A stretch of DNA of 64,000 bases from Huntiella abstrusa (Eukaryota > Ascomycota > Sordariomycetes > Microascales > Ceratocystidaceae): contig JAJNMT010000215.1 of the NCBI GenBank assembly GCA_025685495.1, positions 186,001-250,000 on the forward strand, in the 5' to 3' direction. The notes beneath the pieces were generated by a model. It did no database searches. It saw only the letters and a list, made by a program, of their open reading frames with translations, and had not been told where the DNA came from. Positions within the stretch are counted from its first letter, which is position 1. Each line of letters opens with the position of its first letter. Of this stretch, positions 54,116-62,952 are shown one piece after another. Made by a program: the position numbers and the translations under genes.

Positions 54116-56519
54116 ATGGACGACGACCCAAACGAAGCTCTCTCCGCCGCAAACATTACGAACCCTCTGTCGGGAGTTAAGATCTGCTGTACCAGTGTTC
54201 CAGTGTACGACCGTGTATGCCCCCCCGGACTCTCCACCACAACCTCAGCTAACAGCCCCAGGAACAACTATCCGTCACCGTACAACAACTTGGTGGCGCC
54301 CACTCTTACGATCTTGTTCCCGAAGTCACACATTTGATAGTCGGCAAATATGATACGCCCAAATACCGCCATGTTGCCAAGTCAAGGCCGGACGTCAAGG
54401 TCATGGATGGTGCCTGGATTAATGCTGTCCGGGACGCCTGGCGTGACGACGAGTTCGATTATGATGTGCTAGAGACGAAGTATACACTTAAAGCCTTTGA
54501 GACCTGTGGTTTGATGGGTGATTCGGGGTTGTTAGAAGACCGGGGGCGCATCAGAGTGTGTCTTTCCGGCTTTGATTCTTGTAAGCAGGTTTCTCCATTT
54601 TGGGCCTAAAACATCTACTGACGTGATATCTCTCTTTAGTATCCGAACGCAACGAAATGAAAGACCTCGTCGAAGCAAACGGTGGCCTCACATCTCCCGA
54701 ACTCACCCGCTCCGTAACCCACTTAATATGCGCCGCCGCAACAGGACGTAAATACCAAGCCGCCCGCAAATGGGGCATCCACATCGTTACCAAAAAGTGG
54801 CTTTCCGACTCCGTCCGGCGCGGCCTTATTCTCGACGAAAAGGCTTACGACCCATTACTTCCTGCCGAGCAGCAAGGCCAAGGCGCTTATACACCATTAG
54901 AAAAGGCCTTACAAAAGAAAGACGGGAAGCGGAAGAGAGGCACTGTTGAACCCGTGGAGAAGACGAGGAAGTTGAGGAAGACGGCAAGTGTTAAGCTTGG
55001 GAGTCAGGCAGCGTCGGCTTGGACTTCATTATTGGCTAGCGCGGGTACGGGACCAGCGGCTGTGGCGAATGTTAATGACTCTTTTGCCGAGCCGAGTTTC
55101 GTGGAGGCGGAAGAGCCAGAGGTGGATGTCAGTGTGCTGCCAGCGGATACCACAGACCCAGAGATTGCGCCGTTGGCACCGAAAGAGAAGGGGTATTTTA
55201 GTGGATGTGGTATGTTCATTACGGGGTTTAAAAGTAACCAGAAACAGGTTGCGATTACAGCGGCTACTACCGGTGGCGCGGTGATTTGCTCTTCATTGGA
55301 TGAACTTGAAAGAACACGGTGCTCCATGTACAGGTTGGCTGTTGTACCACAAAGGCATCCCCCGGCCGAGGTGGAGAAGCTACAACAGACTATTGACTTA
55401 TTACAATGTAAAATCACGATTGTTACGGAGTTTTATCTGGAAAGTTGCATCTACGATAAGAAGCAATTGGACCCAGAAGTTAGCATTCTCGGTCGGCCTT
55501 TTGCCAAATTCCCCATTCCCGAGTTCAAGGGTCTGTCGGTCCATATCTCTGGCTTCACGGGTATCGACCTACATCACATTTCCAGCACTGTCCTCCAACT
55601 AGGCGGTATCCTCAGCGAACAATTGAAGGCTAGTGACACTAAAATTCTTCTGTTGCGGACAATCCAAGGAGCGAGGAAAGAAAAGGTCGAACTGGCTCTG
55701 ACACATGGCATAAAGGTCGTCTGTGCAGATTGGCTTTTGGCATGTGCCGAAAAGGGAGAGTTCGTTTCGATGGAGGAGTATCAGAGTCAGCCTTTGGAGG
55801 CGAAGCGAAGGTTACTAGAAGCCCGGGGGAAGCATGGACTTGGTGGCTCAGTAAAAGCTGGTATTGCGGGAGCTTTGCCCTCGCGGAGTGCTGAGAGTGG
55901 TCGAGCAAGCAAAGAGCCTGTGTTTGACATAAGAACGGAGAACCTACGACCATCTAGAAAAACAGAGCCCTCGTCAAAGAAAACGGCACAAAACGGTTCT
56001 GTGAAGAGTGCAGAGCCAGCCGCTGCCGCAAACCCGTCGTTCTTAAAGGCTGTTCTTGAAGACGAAGAGACTGAAGATGAAGGTGAGAATCCTGCGCAGA
56101 CAAACTCCTCCGGCCTAAGCGACCCCCCAGCAACAGCCGAAATGTCAACCCCTTCAACCGTCGCCCCTCCAGACTCAACCGAATCCGCCGACGCTGCAAA
56201 CCGTGCACTATCAGCCCAACTTCTCACGCTCCTCGCACCAACAGGGGGTCCCTCATCAGCCGGCTCTTCCACCAAAGCCACGCCTAGTCGTCGTGGTCTT
56301 CGCCGACAAATAACCCGGACAAGTTCAGGACTTGGCGCGGTTTCCGAAGCGGAGTTGGAGAGAGAGCGGGAACGGGAAAAGGAGCGCGAGAGTCAGAGGG
56401 AGAAGGTACGTGAGAGAGAGGAAATGGTTAGTGAGGTTGGAACGCAGGTTGATGTGTTGGATCCGGAAGGCGAGAAGATGCGGAGAGCGCTGTTGGCGAG
56501 GGTGGCGAAGGGGGTTTGA
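54116..56519 (+). CDS. DPB11: Dpb11/Rad4(Cut5)/TopBP1-type BRCT protein
   Basis: Multi-BRCT scaffold that binds phosphorylated Sld3/Sld2-type partners to start replication and activates the ATR checkpoint. Exons 54116-54214, 54262-54580 and 54640-56519 (donors GTATGC and GTAAGC, acceptors CCCAG and TTTAG) encode 765 residues, equal to yeast Dpb11 length. There are four BRCT repeats. BRCT1, about 20-105: GVKICCTSVPV, VTHLIVGKYDTPKYRHVAKS, WINAVRDAW. BRCT2, about 125-215: VCLSGFDS, LVEANGG, VTHLICAAATGRKYQAARKW. BRCT3, about 325-420: MFITGFKSNQKQ. BRCT4, about 434-525: VHISGFTG, WLLACAEKGEF. Low-complexity linkers and an RE-rich C-terminal helix follow, where the ATR-activating segment lies in homologues. 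The paired BRCT1-2/3-4 order is the family signature. Confidence 0.92.
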
Positions 56520-57134
56520 AGAGGGGAAGAAATATAGACTTGTTAGATATATATACACAGCTTTTTGTTTTTGATGGATTCTATGGGTCTGGTTAGTGAA
56601 CTTGTTGACGTTTGTTTGGGTGGGGTGAGCTGGTTACAGAGCCTTGGTCAGCCTCGGGAACATCTACGTCATCGGGGTTAAAATATCACGTGAGAAACCC
56701 TTTTAGGTACACAGTCCTGTTTCAATTTTGGGCAAATTAAGCTGAATTCTGGTAGGGATCAAGTACTAGGATGTTTGTATGGAGACATGTGTGGCGATTG
56801 GAGTGAAATGTACTCGGCTCTATGGATGTTACGGATAGAAGGCGACGTCGAAGGAAGGACTAGTGGTTGATGTGCCTTCATTTGAGGATTTTGTAGCCAG
56901 ATACCTCTGCAAAATGCAAGAGATCTAGATGAGAACGTGGTGGACCAGGGATAGTTAAGCTGCAGTGTGAAATTTAACGCAAGACTGTGTGGTACAGTCC
57001 AGGGCGAATGTACTATAAACGGCAACAAAGGATTCGCTACCCCAGCGTCGTATCCCGTAACACAAGAGATAGCATGACCAACGACACGTTCAAAGTTCCG
57101 TAGTTCTCTTTCAATAACTTCTGACTATACTTAC
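56520..57134. other. Spacer after DPB11
   Basis: DPB11 3' UTR and unassigned sequence. It contains an E-box CACGTG at 56687-56692. No gene supported; a minus-strand frame at 57037-57225 runs from the last unit of the adjacent repeat array. Confidence 0.45.
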
Positions 57135-57900
57135 ACTGTGCCATTGCAATTGAGACTTGAAGGTGCAAAAATTCTTTTTTAGCGTAGCGTAATGCGATGT
57201 TGGGTATGTTGGAGGAACAGTACACTGTGAGTGAAACGAGCGTGGAGATTCACTTACCTTTCTTGCAAAGATAGTTAAAAGTGAGTCTATGGGAACGTTT
57301 AGAATGTGGGATAATTAGTATTCGAGCCAATGGCAACGATAGAAACTGACTCACGGTTTTTGATCCTTGTTGTTCGACGGTCGGCATGAGCTTGGAATGG
57401 ATGGTATCAAGAAGAGTCAGTACGGCCATGATGCAACTGGTTTAGAGTTTCGCTCACCTTCTTTCCGACTGCCAGGCAAGGGGGGACCGTCAGGACATAT
57501 GGTATGTTGAAGAGTTAGCATAGTATAAGCCAACCGTATGTAGAGACGTGCTTGCCTTTCTCTACAAGGTTTTGTCTGGTATAGTTACTTCGAATACATG
57601 GTATGTTGAAAAATTAGTATTTTATGAACAAACCATATATAATGCTGTATGTACTTACTTACCTTTTTCCACAAGGGGTCGTTTGCTCTTGGCACATGGA
57701 ATATACGGTATGCTGAAGAGCTAGTATGCTGTAAAAGAAAAACAGTGACAAAGATGAGCTTACTCTTTTCCACAATGGTTCGTTTGCTGTTGGCACTAGG
57801 GATAGATGGTATTCGGCTTTGCGTCATTACTCTCATCGGATAGATGGTACGTTCAAGAGTTAGTGTGCTGGTATTGCAGTGACTGAGGGGAACGACTTAC
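57135..57900 (-). repeat. Array B: seven degenerate ~100-bp intron-exon-like units
   Basis: Read on the minus strand, seven units of 137, 101, 107, 98, 103, 97 and 123 nt start at 57900, 57763, 57662, 57555, 57457, 57354 and 57257. Each begins with a 5' splice-site-like GTRAGY (one GCAAGC). After about 40 nt most carry a CTAAC/CTGAC/CTAAT-type branch sequence, usually in a block like CTAACTCTTCAACATACCAT, and a coding-like stretch of about 48 nt follows, ending GAAAAG or GAAAG. The stretches translate to related peptides: IPSIPSANSKRTIVEK, IPYIPCAKSKRPLVEK and IPCIRSNYTRQNLVEK in the first three, more divergent later. Most units lack an AG at the expected acceptor (CAAC instead of CAG), so splicing as drawn is doubtful. 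It looks like a decaying tandem expansion of an exon-intron pair. Confidence 0.65.
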
Positions 57901-58259
57901 TTTTCTTTCGGGAAAAACCCTCTCTGGAGAGGGAAAACCGAATAGAAATGACGCTGTGCGAAAATGATATTATCCGTTCTTTCAATTTTGGGATGCCAAA
58001 AGATCTCATATCACATTGAATACAACAGTACTGATTTCCTCAGGCTTAGCGATGCAGTGAACGAGGCACGTCATGTGACAGACCAATCGTTGTGCATGTT
58101 ATTTCATCATTGGAGAGTACTGTTGTACACAGACCCGGGGTCAACGGCATGTTGCTTGCGACTGGCGCGCAACAGAACAAGCAACAGACTGAAGGCCCCA
58201 GGAATGTGCCGGCCACTTGGCTCAGGGCGATGCTGATGTTGGGGAGGGGGAGTGATTTA
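57901..58259. other. Spacer between the two arrays
   Basis: No gene supported; a 90-codon plus frame at 57964-58236 lacks features. If the arrays belong to one minus-strand transcript, this would be part of it. Confidence 0.4.
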
Positions 58260-58559
58260 CTGAGATAGTGATAATGAATAAGAATACTACGCTAAGACAA
58301 AAACAAACAAAAAACAAACGCTATTGCACTCACCTAGAGTTATGATAATGATGCTGGATGGCAACAGTCAGCTAAACCAAAATCCCTAAAGACCACACGC
58401 GATTGGACTTACCTAGAGTTGTGATAATGATACTACGCTAAGACAAAAACAAACAAAAAACAAACGCTATTGAACTTACCTGGAGTTATGATAATGATAC
58501 TGAATAATGATACTGCGCTAAAACAAAAAAACAAAAAAATCAAACGCTATTGGACTCAC
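58260..58559 (-). repeat. Array A: four abutting intron-like units
   Basis: On the minus strand four units (58559-58480, 58479-58413, 58412-58334, 58333-58260; 80, 67, 79 and 74 nt) each begin GTGAGT or GTAAGT and share the opening CCAATAGCGTTTG or a close variant and a T-rich tract ending TTAG or TTTAG. They end with a piece like ATCATTATCATAACTCTAG. Because each ends AG and the next begins GT, unit junctions are CTAG/GTGAGT or CCAG/GTAAGT. They can be read either as complete introns joined with no exon between them (ATAAC branch, CTAG acceptor) or as 38-42-nt introns alternating with 25-38-nt micro-exons. One more conventional intron (58620-58580) and a 20-nt exon lie just upstream. Confidence 0.75.
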
Positions 58560-58679
58560 CTGGGTGTTGTTGTATAGAGCTGTCATTGTGTATTAGTAAC
58601 CATCAAGAAGAATCACTTACCTCGAGATCCGGTTCTCCTCAACCGCCGTCGCTGATCCCTCGGGAGTCCGTGAGTGCCC

Positions 58680-59972
58680 TCAGTTACCCAGAGAACACCC
58701 AGAGTCCCGGTGGACCAGCCCCCCCATCTTCACTCGCTCCTGCAGTTTCTCCTCTGCCTCTCTACAGTGCTGCTGCCACTTCTCCATCTTCATCTTCCTC
58801 AACTGCCTCTTCTTATCCCACTTGTTTCTCATCTCATCCTCCGTGTCAGTCGCTCCGGTAGCGTTCGTCTCCACCTTCGAATTCTTGCCCAACAGAAAGT
58901 CTGCAAAGTCCCCTTCCACCAGAGGAAACTCAACAACAGTCTGCGAGATGCGCGAGCGCATGTTGTCGTTCGTAGTGGCGGTAGAGACTACTTGCGAAGC
59001 CGGAGTCGACATCAACGTAGATTGAGACGTATCTGTAGATGCACGTGATTTGTTAGTTATCAGCTGTTCTGCGCTTGCACTTACCTCGGGGGTACTCTTG
59101 ACCTTGCACGACTGTTCGACAACTACCCCGCTCTGCTGTTCTATTTTAACCTGAGGCACTTGCCCGGAAGACTCTTCTGACCGCTTGGTCTCCAAGTCAG
59201 ACGCCCATCTTACAGTCTTTGCTTTCTTCTCACCCCGATTCAGCGATGTCTTCTTCAAGGTGCTGGGTTCTGCGTTGACAGCGATGCCCCTTCGCTGTTT
59301 CCACTCCAACTCAGCATACTCAATAGTCAACAACGTAGCGCGAGTCTCTTCTTCCTCGAGATGCTTCTTGGGCTTCCTGACTAAATGCCGGTCCATCCAA
59401 GAATGCACCCCCGAGCGCCACTTGGGCTCTGCGTTCCGCTTGGTCCGCTCCGCATCAGCGATTAGTTCTTGATGTAAGATGAGCGCCTCCGTGTGCGCAT
59501 GCATGTGCATAGCACCCATCATCTCTTCACGGGTAATTGGGTCATACTTCCTCATCATCTTCCACCGCCGTCTCTGCTCCATAAGGTCGTCCAGCCCCTC
59601 TAGTTCCTCTTCGAGCACTTGCTCGACCCGCTTTCCCGCTCTTTGCATCTTCTGCACTTTCCTCACTTCCCCCCTCTGCCGCGCCACAGACCATCCGTGC
59701 CTAATCCAATCCATTCCCCGGAAAGCCAAAATTTTCAATCCTTCTTTTCTCTTGTCCTCCAACTCTATGGGCCGGACGAACGAGTACTCCCATCGGTTGT
59801 CCAACCCCCCAAGCGTCAAGCGGACGGGTTTGTTGCCGTAGGATGGGATCCGATGACGCTCGGTACGTGAAAACCACGGGGTCAAAAGCCACGATGGAAG
59901 GAACGAGCGACCACCCATAAAGCGAGAGGAGGCGGGGCAGTTGTCGTTAGCGTGCATTTTGTTGTAAGCCAT
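58680..59972 (-). CDS. Lineage-specific hypothetical protein
   Basis: A 430-codon frame from ATG 59972 (MAYNKMHANDNC). No family is recognised. Residues 10-70 are basic and aromatic (FMGGRSFLPSWLLTPWFSRT), then come charged helical segments (RQRGEVRKVQKMQRAGKRVE, EEELEGLDDLMEQRRRWKMM, EEEETRATLLTIEYAELEWK), a Ser/Thr-rich linker, VVEFPLVEGDFADFLLG, and a basic C-terminal helix (KKRQLRKMKMEKWQQHCREA). A perfect-looking 52-nt intron (59084-59033) sits inside the frame; splicing it would shift frame and stop after six codons, so the full product requires its retention or the signals are decoys. A GTAACT near the stop and intron-like units downstream suggest alternative 3' exons. Codon use is weaker than in neighbouring housekeeping genes. 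Confidence 0.6.
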   Translation of the reverse strand: MAYNKMHANDNCPASSRFMGGRSFLPSWLLTPWFSRTERHRIPSYGNKPVRLTLGGLDNRWEYSFVRPIELEDKRKEGLKILAFRGMDWIRHGWSVARQRGEVRKVQKMQRAGKRVEQVLEEELEGLDDLMEQRRRWKMMRKYDPITREEMMGAMHMHAHTEALILHQELIADAERTKRNAEPKWRSGVHSWMDRHLVRKPKKHLEEEETRATLLTIEYAELEWKQRRGIAVNAEPSTLKKTSLNRGEKKAKTVRWASDLETKRSEESSGQVPQVKIEQQSGVVVEQSCKVKSTPEVSASAEQLITNKSRASTDTSQSTLMSTPASQVVSTATTNDNMRSRISQTVVEFPLVEGDFADFLLGKNSKVETNATGATDTEDEMRNKWDKKRQLRKMKMEKWQQHCREAEEKLQERVKMGGLVHRDSGCSLGN

Positions 59973-61049
59973 TGTTGTTAATTCCTTTAGTTTCAAACAA
60001 TAAGTGAGATGAAATGAGTAGTTGCGCAATGCGAATGACCCGAGTTTTTGTGATTCAGTTGATGAAGAAAGAGAAAGAAGAAGAGAAAGAAAGAAGAGAA
60101 AGAAGGAAAGAGCAGGACATCTGTGAAAGTGGGCGTTCAGTGGACTCCTCTGTAGTTACAGTGCAGCCCACTGAACCGCCGAGATAGTCGATGGCTCGTT
60201 CATAGAAGGTGGTGGACCTAATTGGAGGCATACCCTCTTGTCTGGTTGGTTCTTAAATCACCTCGAGAGAAGCATATCCTTGCCGATTATTAATGCTGGG
60301 AGAACATGATCAGATATGGGAACATCAACACGCCACCGACCACCGATTGATGTTGGGGGAACCCTTCGAGAGAGCAGAACATACAAGTACACTTGGCAGT
60401 TCTGTTTTACATGCATGAACTCGGAAGTGAACTAACTTTACTACATGCATCAGCTATCTCACACAAACTACAAACAAACCAACCTACCACGACGATAACT
60501 ACAGTTCCATTATGATACCAGAATGACAGGCGCTCTAGCGCCGTAATTCGAGAATCTCTGCAAAGGGAACTTGGCCCATTGTACATCTTCTCTTTTTCAA
60601 TATGGCGTTTCCTTCCTTCCAGTGTTTAGTCACGCAAGTACCTATACATGACTACCGCCCAAGAAACATATATGTATGTATGAACTCGCTTCTCCCAGCA
60701 ACTTCGTCTGCCCAACAAGAATTTCGAACCCCAAACCCCTACCTGTCAACAAACAAGATCTCTTTTTCTCCTTCTTCTTCACACCCCCTTCTAACACGTC
60801 AAAATCAGGACACTGTACAAAATAAGACCAGTTCAACAGAGACCATATGTATATTTTCTGTACACACAGTGCGGAGTACTTGCTATGCATACTATAATGC
60901 ACATGCATCTTTAACAGCCGACAGGGGAACTACATACGTCTGTTGATCGGGTTGCCGCTTGGGCAGCTTGTCCCCCGAATGGAAATGCTGATGCCCATCT
61001 GCTGAAATGGCTTCATTTTGTAGGAAGGTGCTGAACCGAAGACACAGAC
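59973..61049. other. Spacer with purine tract
   Basis: Contains a GA-rich tract at about 60061-60111 in the probable leader of the minus-strand orphan gene, and ATATGTATGTATGAA near 60670. No gene supported. Confidence 0.45.
60061..60111. repeat. GAAA/GAAG purine tract
   Basis: About 50 bp of almost pure G and A (GAAAGAGAAAGAAGAAGAGA and similar) just upstream of the orphan gene start on its strand. Confidence 0.8.
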
Positions 61050-61259
61050 ATGCCGACACAAGACACCGAGCTCCATGGACGACGCCTCTGTCGTCAGTGT
61101 CGACCATTAGCGTGTTTTAAACTACAATGCAGCGAATCTTGCTACCCATTCACAACATGTGGATGTACTTGGTCAACTCCAGGACGAAGACAAAGCCGCG
61201 ATCAGCTTGTCTACGCCGTTATCGCAGCCGAACAACGCCCGTGTCCCTTCCCGCTCTAA
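61050..61259 (+). CDS. Small cysteine-rich ORF, unassigned
   Basis: An ATG-initiated 69-codon frame with nine cysteines, eight of them in the segment LCRQCRPLACFKLQCSESC plus YPFTTCGCTW. The CXXC-like spacing suggests zinc binding rather than a secreted effector, as no signal peptide is visible. The pattern loosely resembles the Cys-rich part of the zinc-ribbon orphan at 62134-62952, so it could be a relic exon of a related gene. It could also be chance. No introns could be attached with confidence. Confidence 0.3.
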   Translation: MPTQDTELHGRRLCRQCRPLACFKLQCSESCYPFTTCGCTWSTPGRRQSRDQLVYAVIAAEQRPCPFPL

Positions 61260-62133
61260 TACTTGATGGGTGTTAGTTACGTGGGTTTGTATGGCTCCGT
61301 CCTGTTATCCCTTCCTAAGCTCCCCAATCTTTCCTAATCCATCTCGACCTGCCCATTAACTTGTTTCCTACTTGAACGCACTTGTCGACTACTTCCATGA
61401 CTGAACTCGCTCCTCCGCTTTTCTTTCCTCTTCTTTCCTAACTCTATTTCGCAACATCTTGAGGCTATAGGCCATTCATTTTGCCTTCACCTTCTAGGTC
61501 AACGGCGAACTAGTGCACTACCCATTGAGATGGCTGTTGGCGCGCCTACCTAGATGATCTGCCATACACATGACCAACGTCATCATCTTCTTATTACGGT
61601 CAAGACTTCCGTGTTTTGCAGTGTGTTTACAAGTCGAAGGCCCCCACTTTGCGCAGCCAGTTCGTCTATTTAATCCATGGATCCAGGCCATCATTCTCCT
61701 TTTCCTTTTCTCCTTCTCTCTCTTCCTCTAAGTAACTCGAACTCGCTTTTCTGTCCCTTGATCTATACACATTTGAGGATAAACACACCCTTGTTGAACG
61801 TGTTAGCTGTCTCGCATTCTGTTGCCCAACATTACAAGTCTTGTGCCTATACACAATTGACACTTCTGCTGTCTATCTTGTCACCTAGACTTCTCAGCTT
61901 GTTTTTGTTAGTTCTATTGCCTGATCGCTCACTTCTTGTCAAACACTGCTAACCAAGGTGCACGTTACAGTTGTCTGAATTCAATCCTGTTCTCTAACAA
62001 ACACCTGACTGTGTTTCTTTATTTGTCCAAGCTACGACAAATATACTTGTTCATCGGTCTTTGCAAGGCCCGCCTATCCATCACCATCGTTGCCGTCTAC
62101 CTTGATACTCCATCGGTCTTAACTGCCTTCATC
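61260..62133. other. Spacer upstream of the zinc-ribbon-like gene
   Basis: Promoter and leader, T/C-rich from about 61670 to 61760. No gene supported. A frame open upstream of ATG 62134 reflects the leader. Confidence 0.45.
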
Positions 62134-62952
62134 ATGGACTCAACTACCGCTTCCCCCTGTCCTTCGCAACCCGTCATTGTCGCGTTTGTGGTGTTTGTCG
62201 ATGGCACCCCTAGGCGCATCTATTCTCCTCTTTCTCTCTGCACCAGATCCCAGATTGAGCATACGGTAAGTGCTGTTGACGCCGTTTGTTGAAGTAACGA
62301 TTTACTAACAATTGTGACCGCCCAGATTAACGTCATTTTTCCCGCTTTTATCACTGGTCCTCGTATTCTTCAAAGATACTGCGAGTCGTCTGCCACCTAT
62401 ATGACCCTGGACTCTGATAGCAGCTTTAGGGAGCTGTACCGTGCGGCTGAGGCTACAAAGAAGGTCACGCTTCGCATTGTGAAGGTAACTGAGGGTCACA
62501 CTACCAACGCCAGCCGTCTGCTTGACGTGCCCCCGCAGCCTACCCACTATGAAGACGAGCCGGAGATTCCGGACGAGCTCTCCCCCGAAGCTAAAGCACT
62601 CGCAGACTTCAACTCTTCTACCTCTGAGGAAGAAACTCGCATTGCCCTAGCCGAGTTCCGCAGAGCTACGGTAGAGGCCATTGCAGCCGTGAACACCGGC
62701 GGATACCCTGCGGGGCAACACCCCACCATCGTGTTCCCCGCCTCAGGCCCCGCACACCTGATACCCTGCTACATTTGCAAGACCCAGCGGATGGACAAAC
62801 ACTGGAACTGCAAACTTTGCGGCGGCGGTACCCTGAACGTGTGCGGTGACTGTGCAGAAAAGGGCAAGCGCTGCCTTGACAAGCACCACGTTCTCGGATG
62901 GCGTGAGGTCATTGACAATGAGATTGTTGTCAGGACCAACAAGACACTGTGA
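62134..62952 (+). CDS. Hypothetical protein with C-terminal ZZ/zinc-ribbon-like motif
   Basis: Exons 62134-62265 and 62326-62952 (GTAAGT donor, branch CTAAC, CCCAG acceptor) encode 252 residues. Residues 12-110 form a compact alpha/beta-looking region (VIVAFVVFVDGTPRRIYSP, FRELYRAAEATKKVTLRIVK), and an acidic linker follows. The C-terminus carries paired cysteines: CYIC, then NCKLCGGGTLNVCGDCAEKG, then KRCLDKHHVLGW. This C..C, C..C, C..C, C....HH arrangement is like fungal ZZ-type zinc-binding modules found in many orphan proteins. Function is unknown; a protein-interaction role is likely for a ZZ-like module. The last exon ends at TGA 62950-62952. Good codon use and clean splice signals support a real gene. 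Confidence 0.78.
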
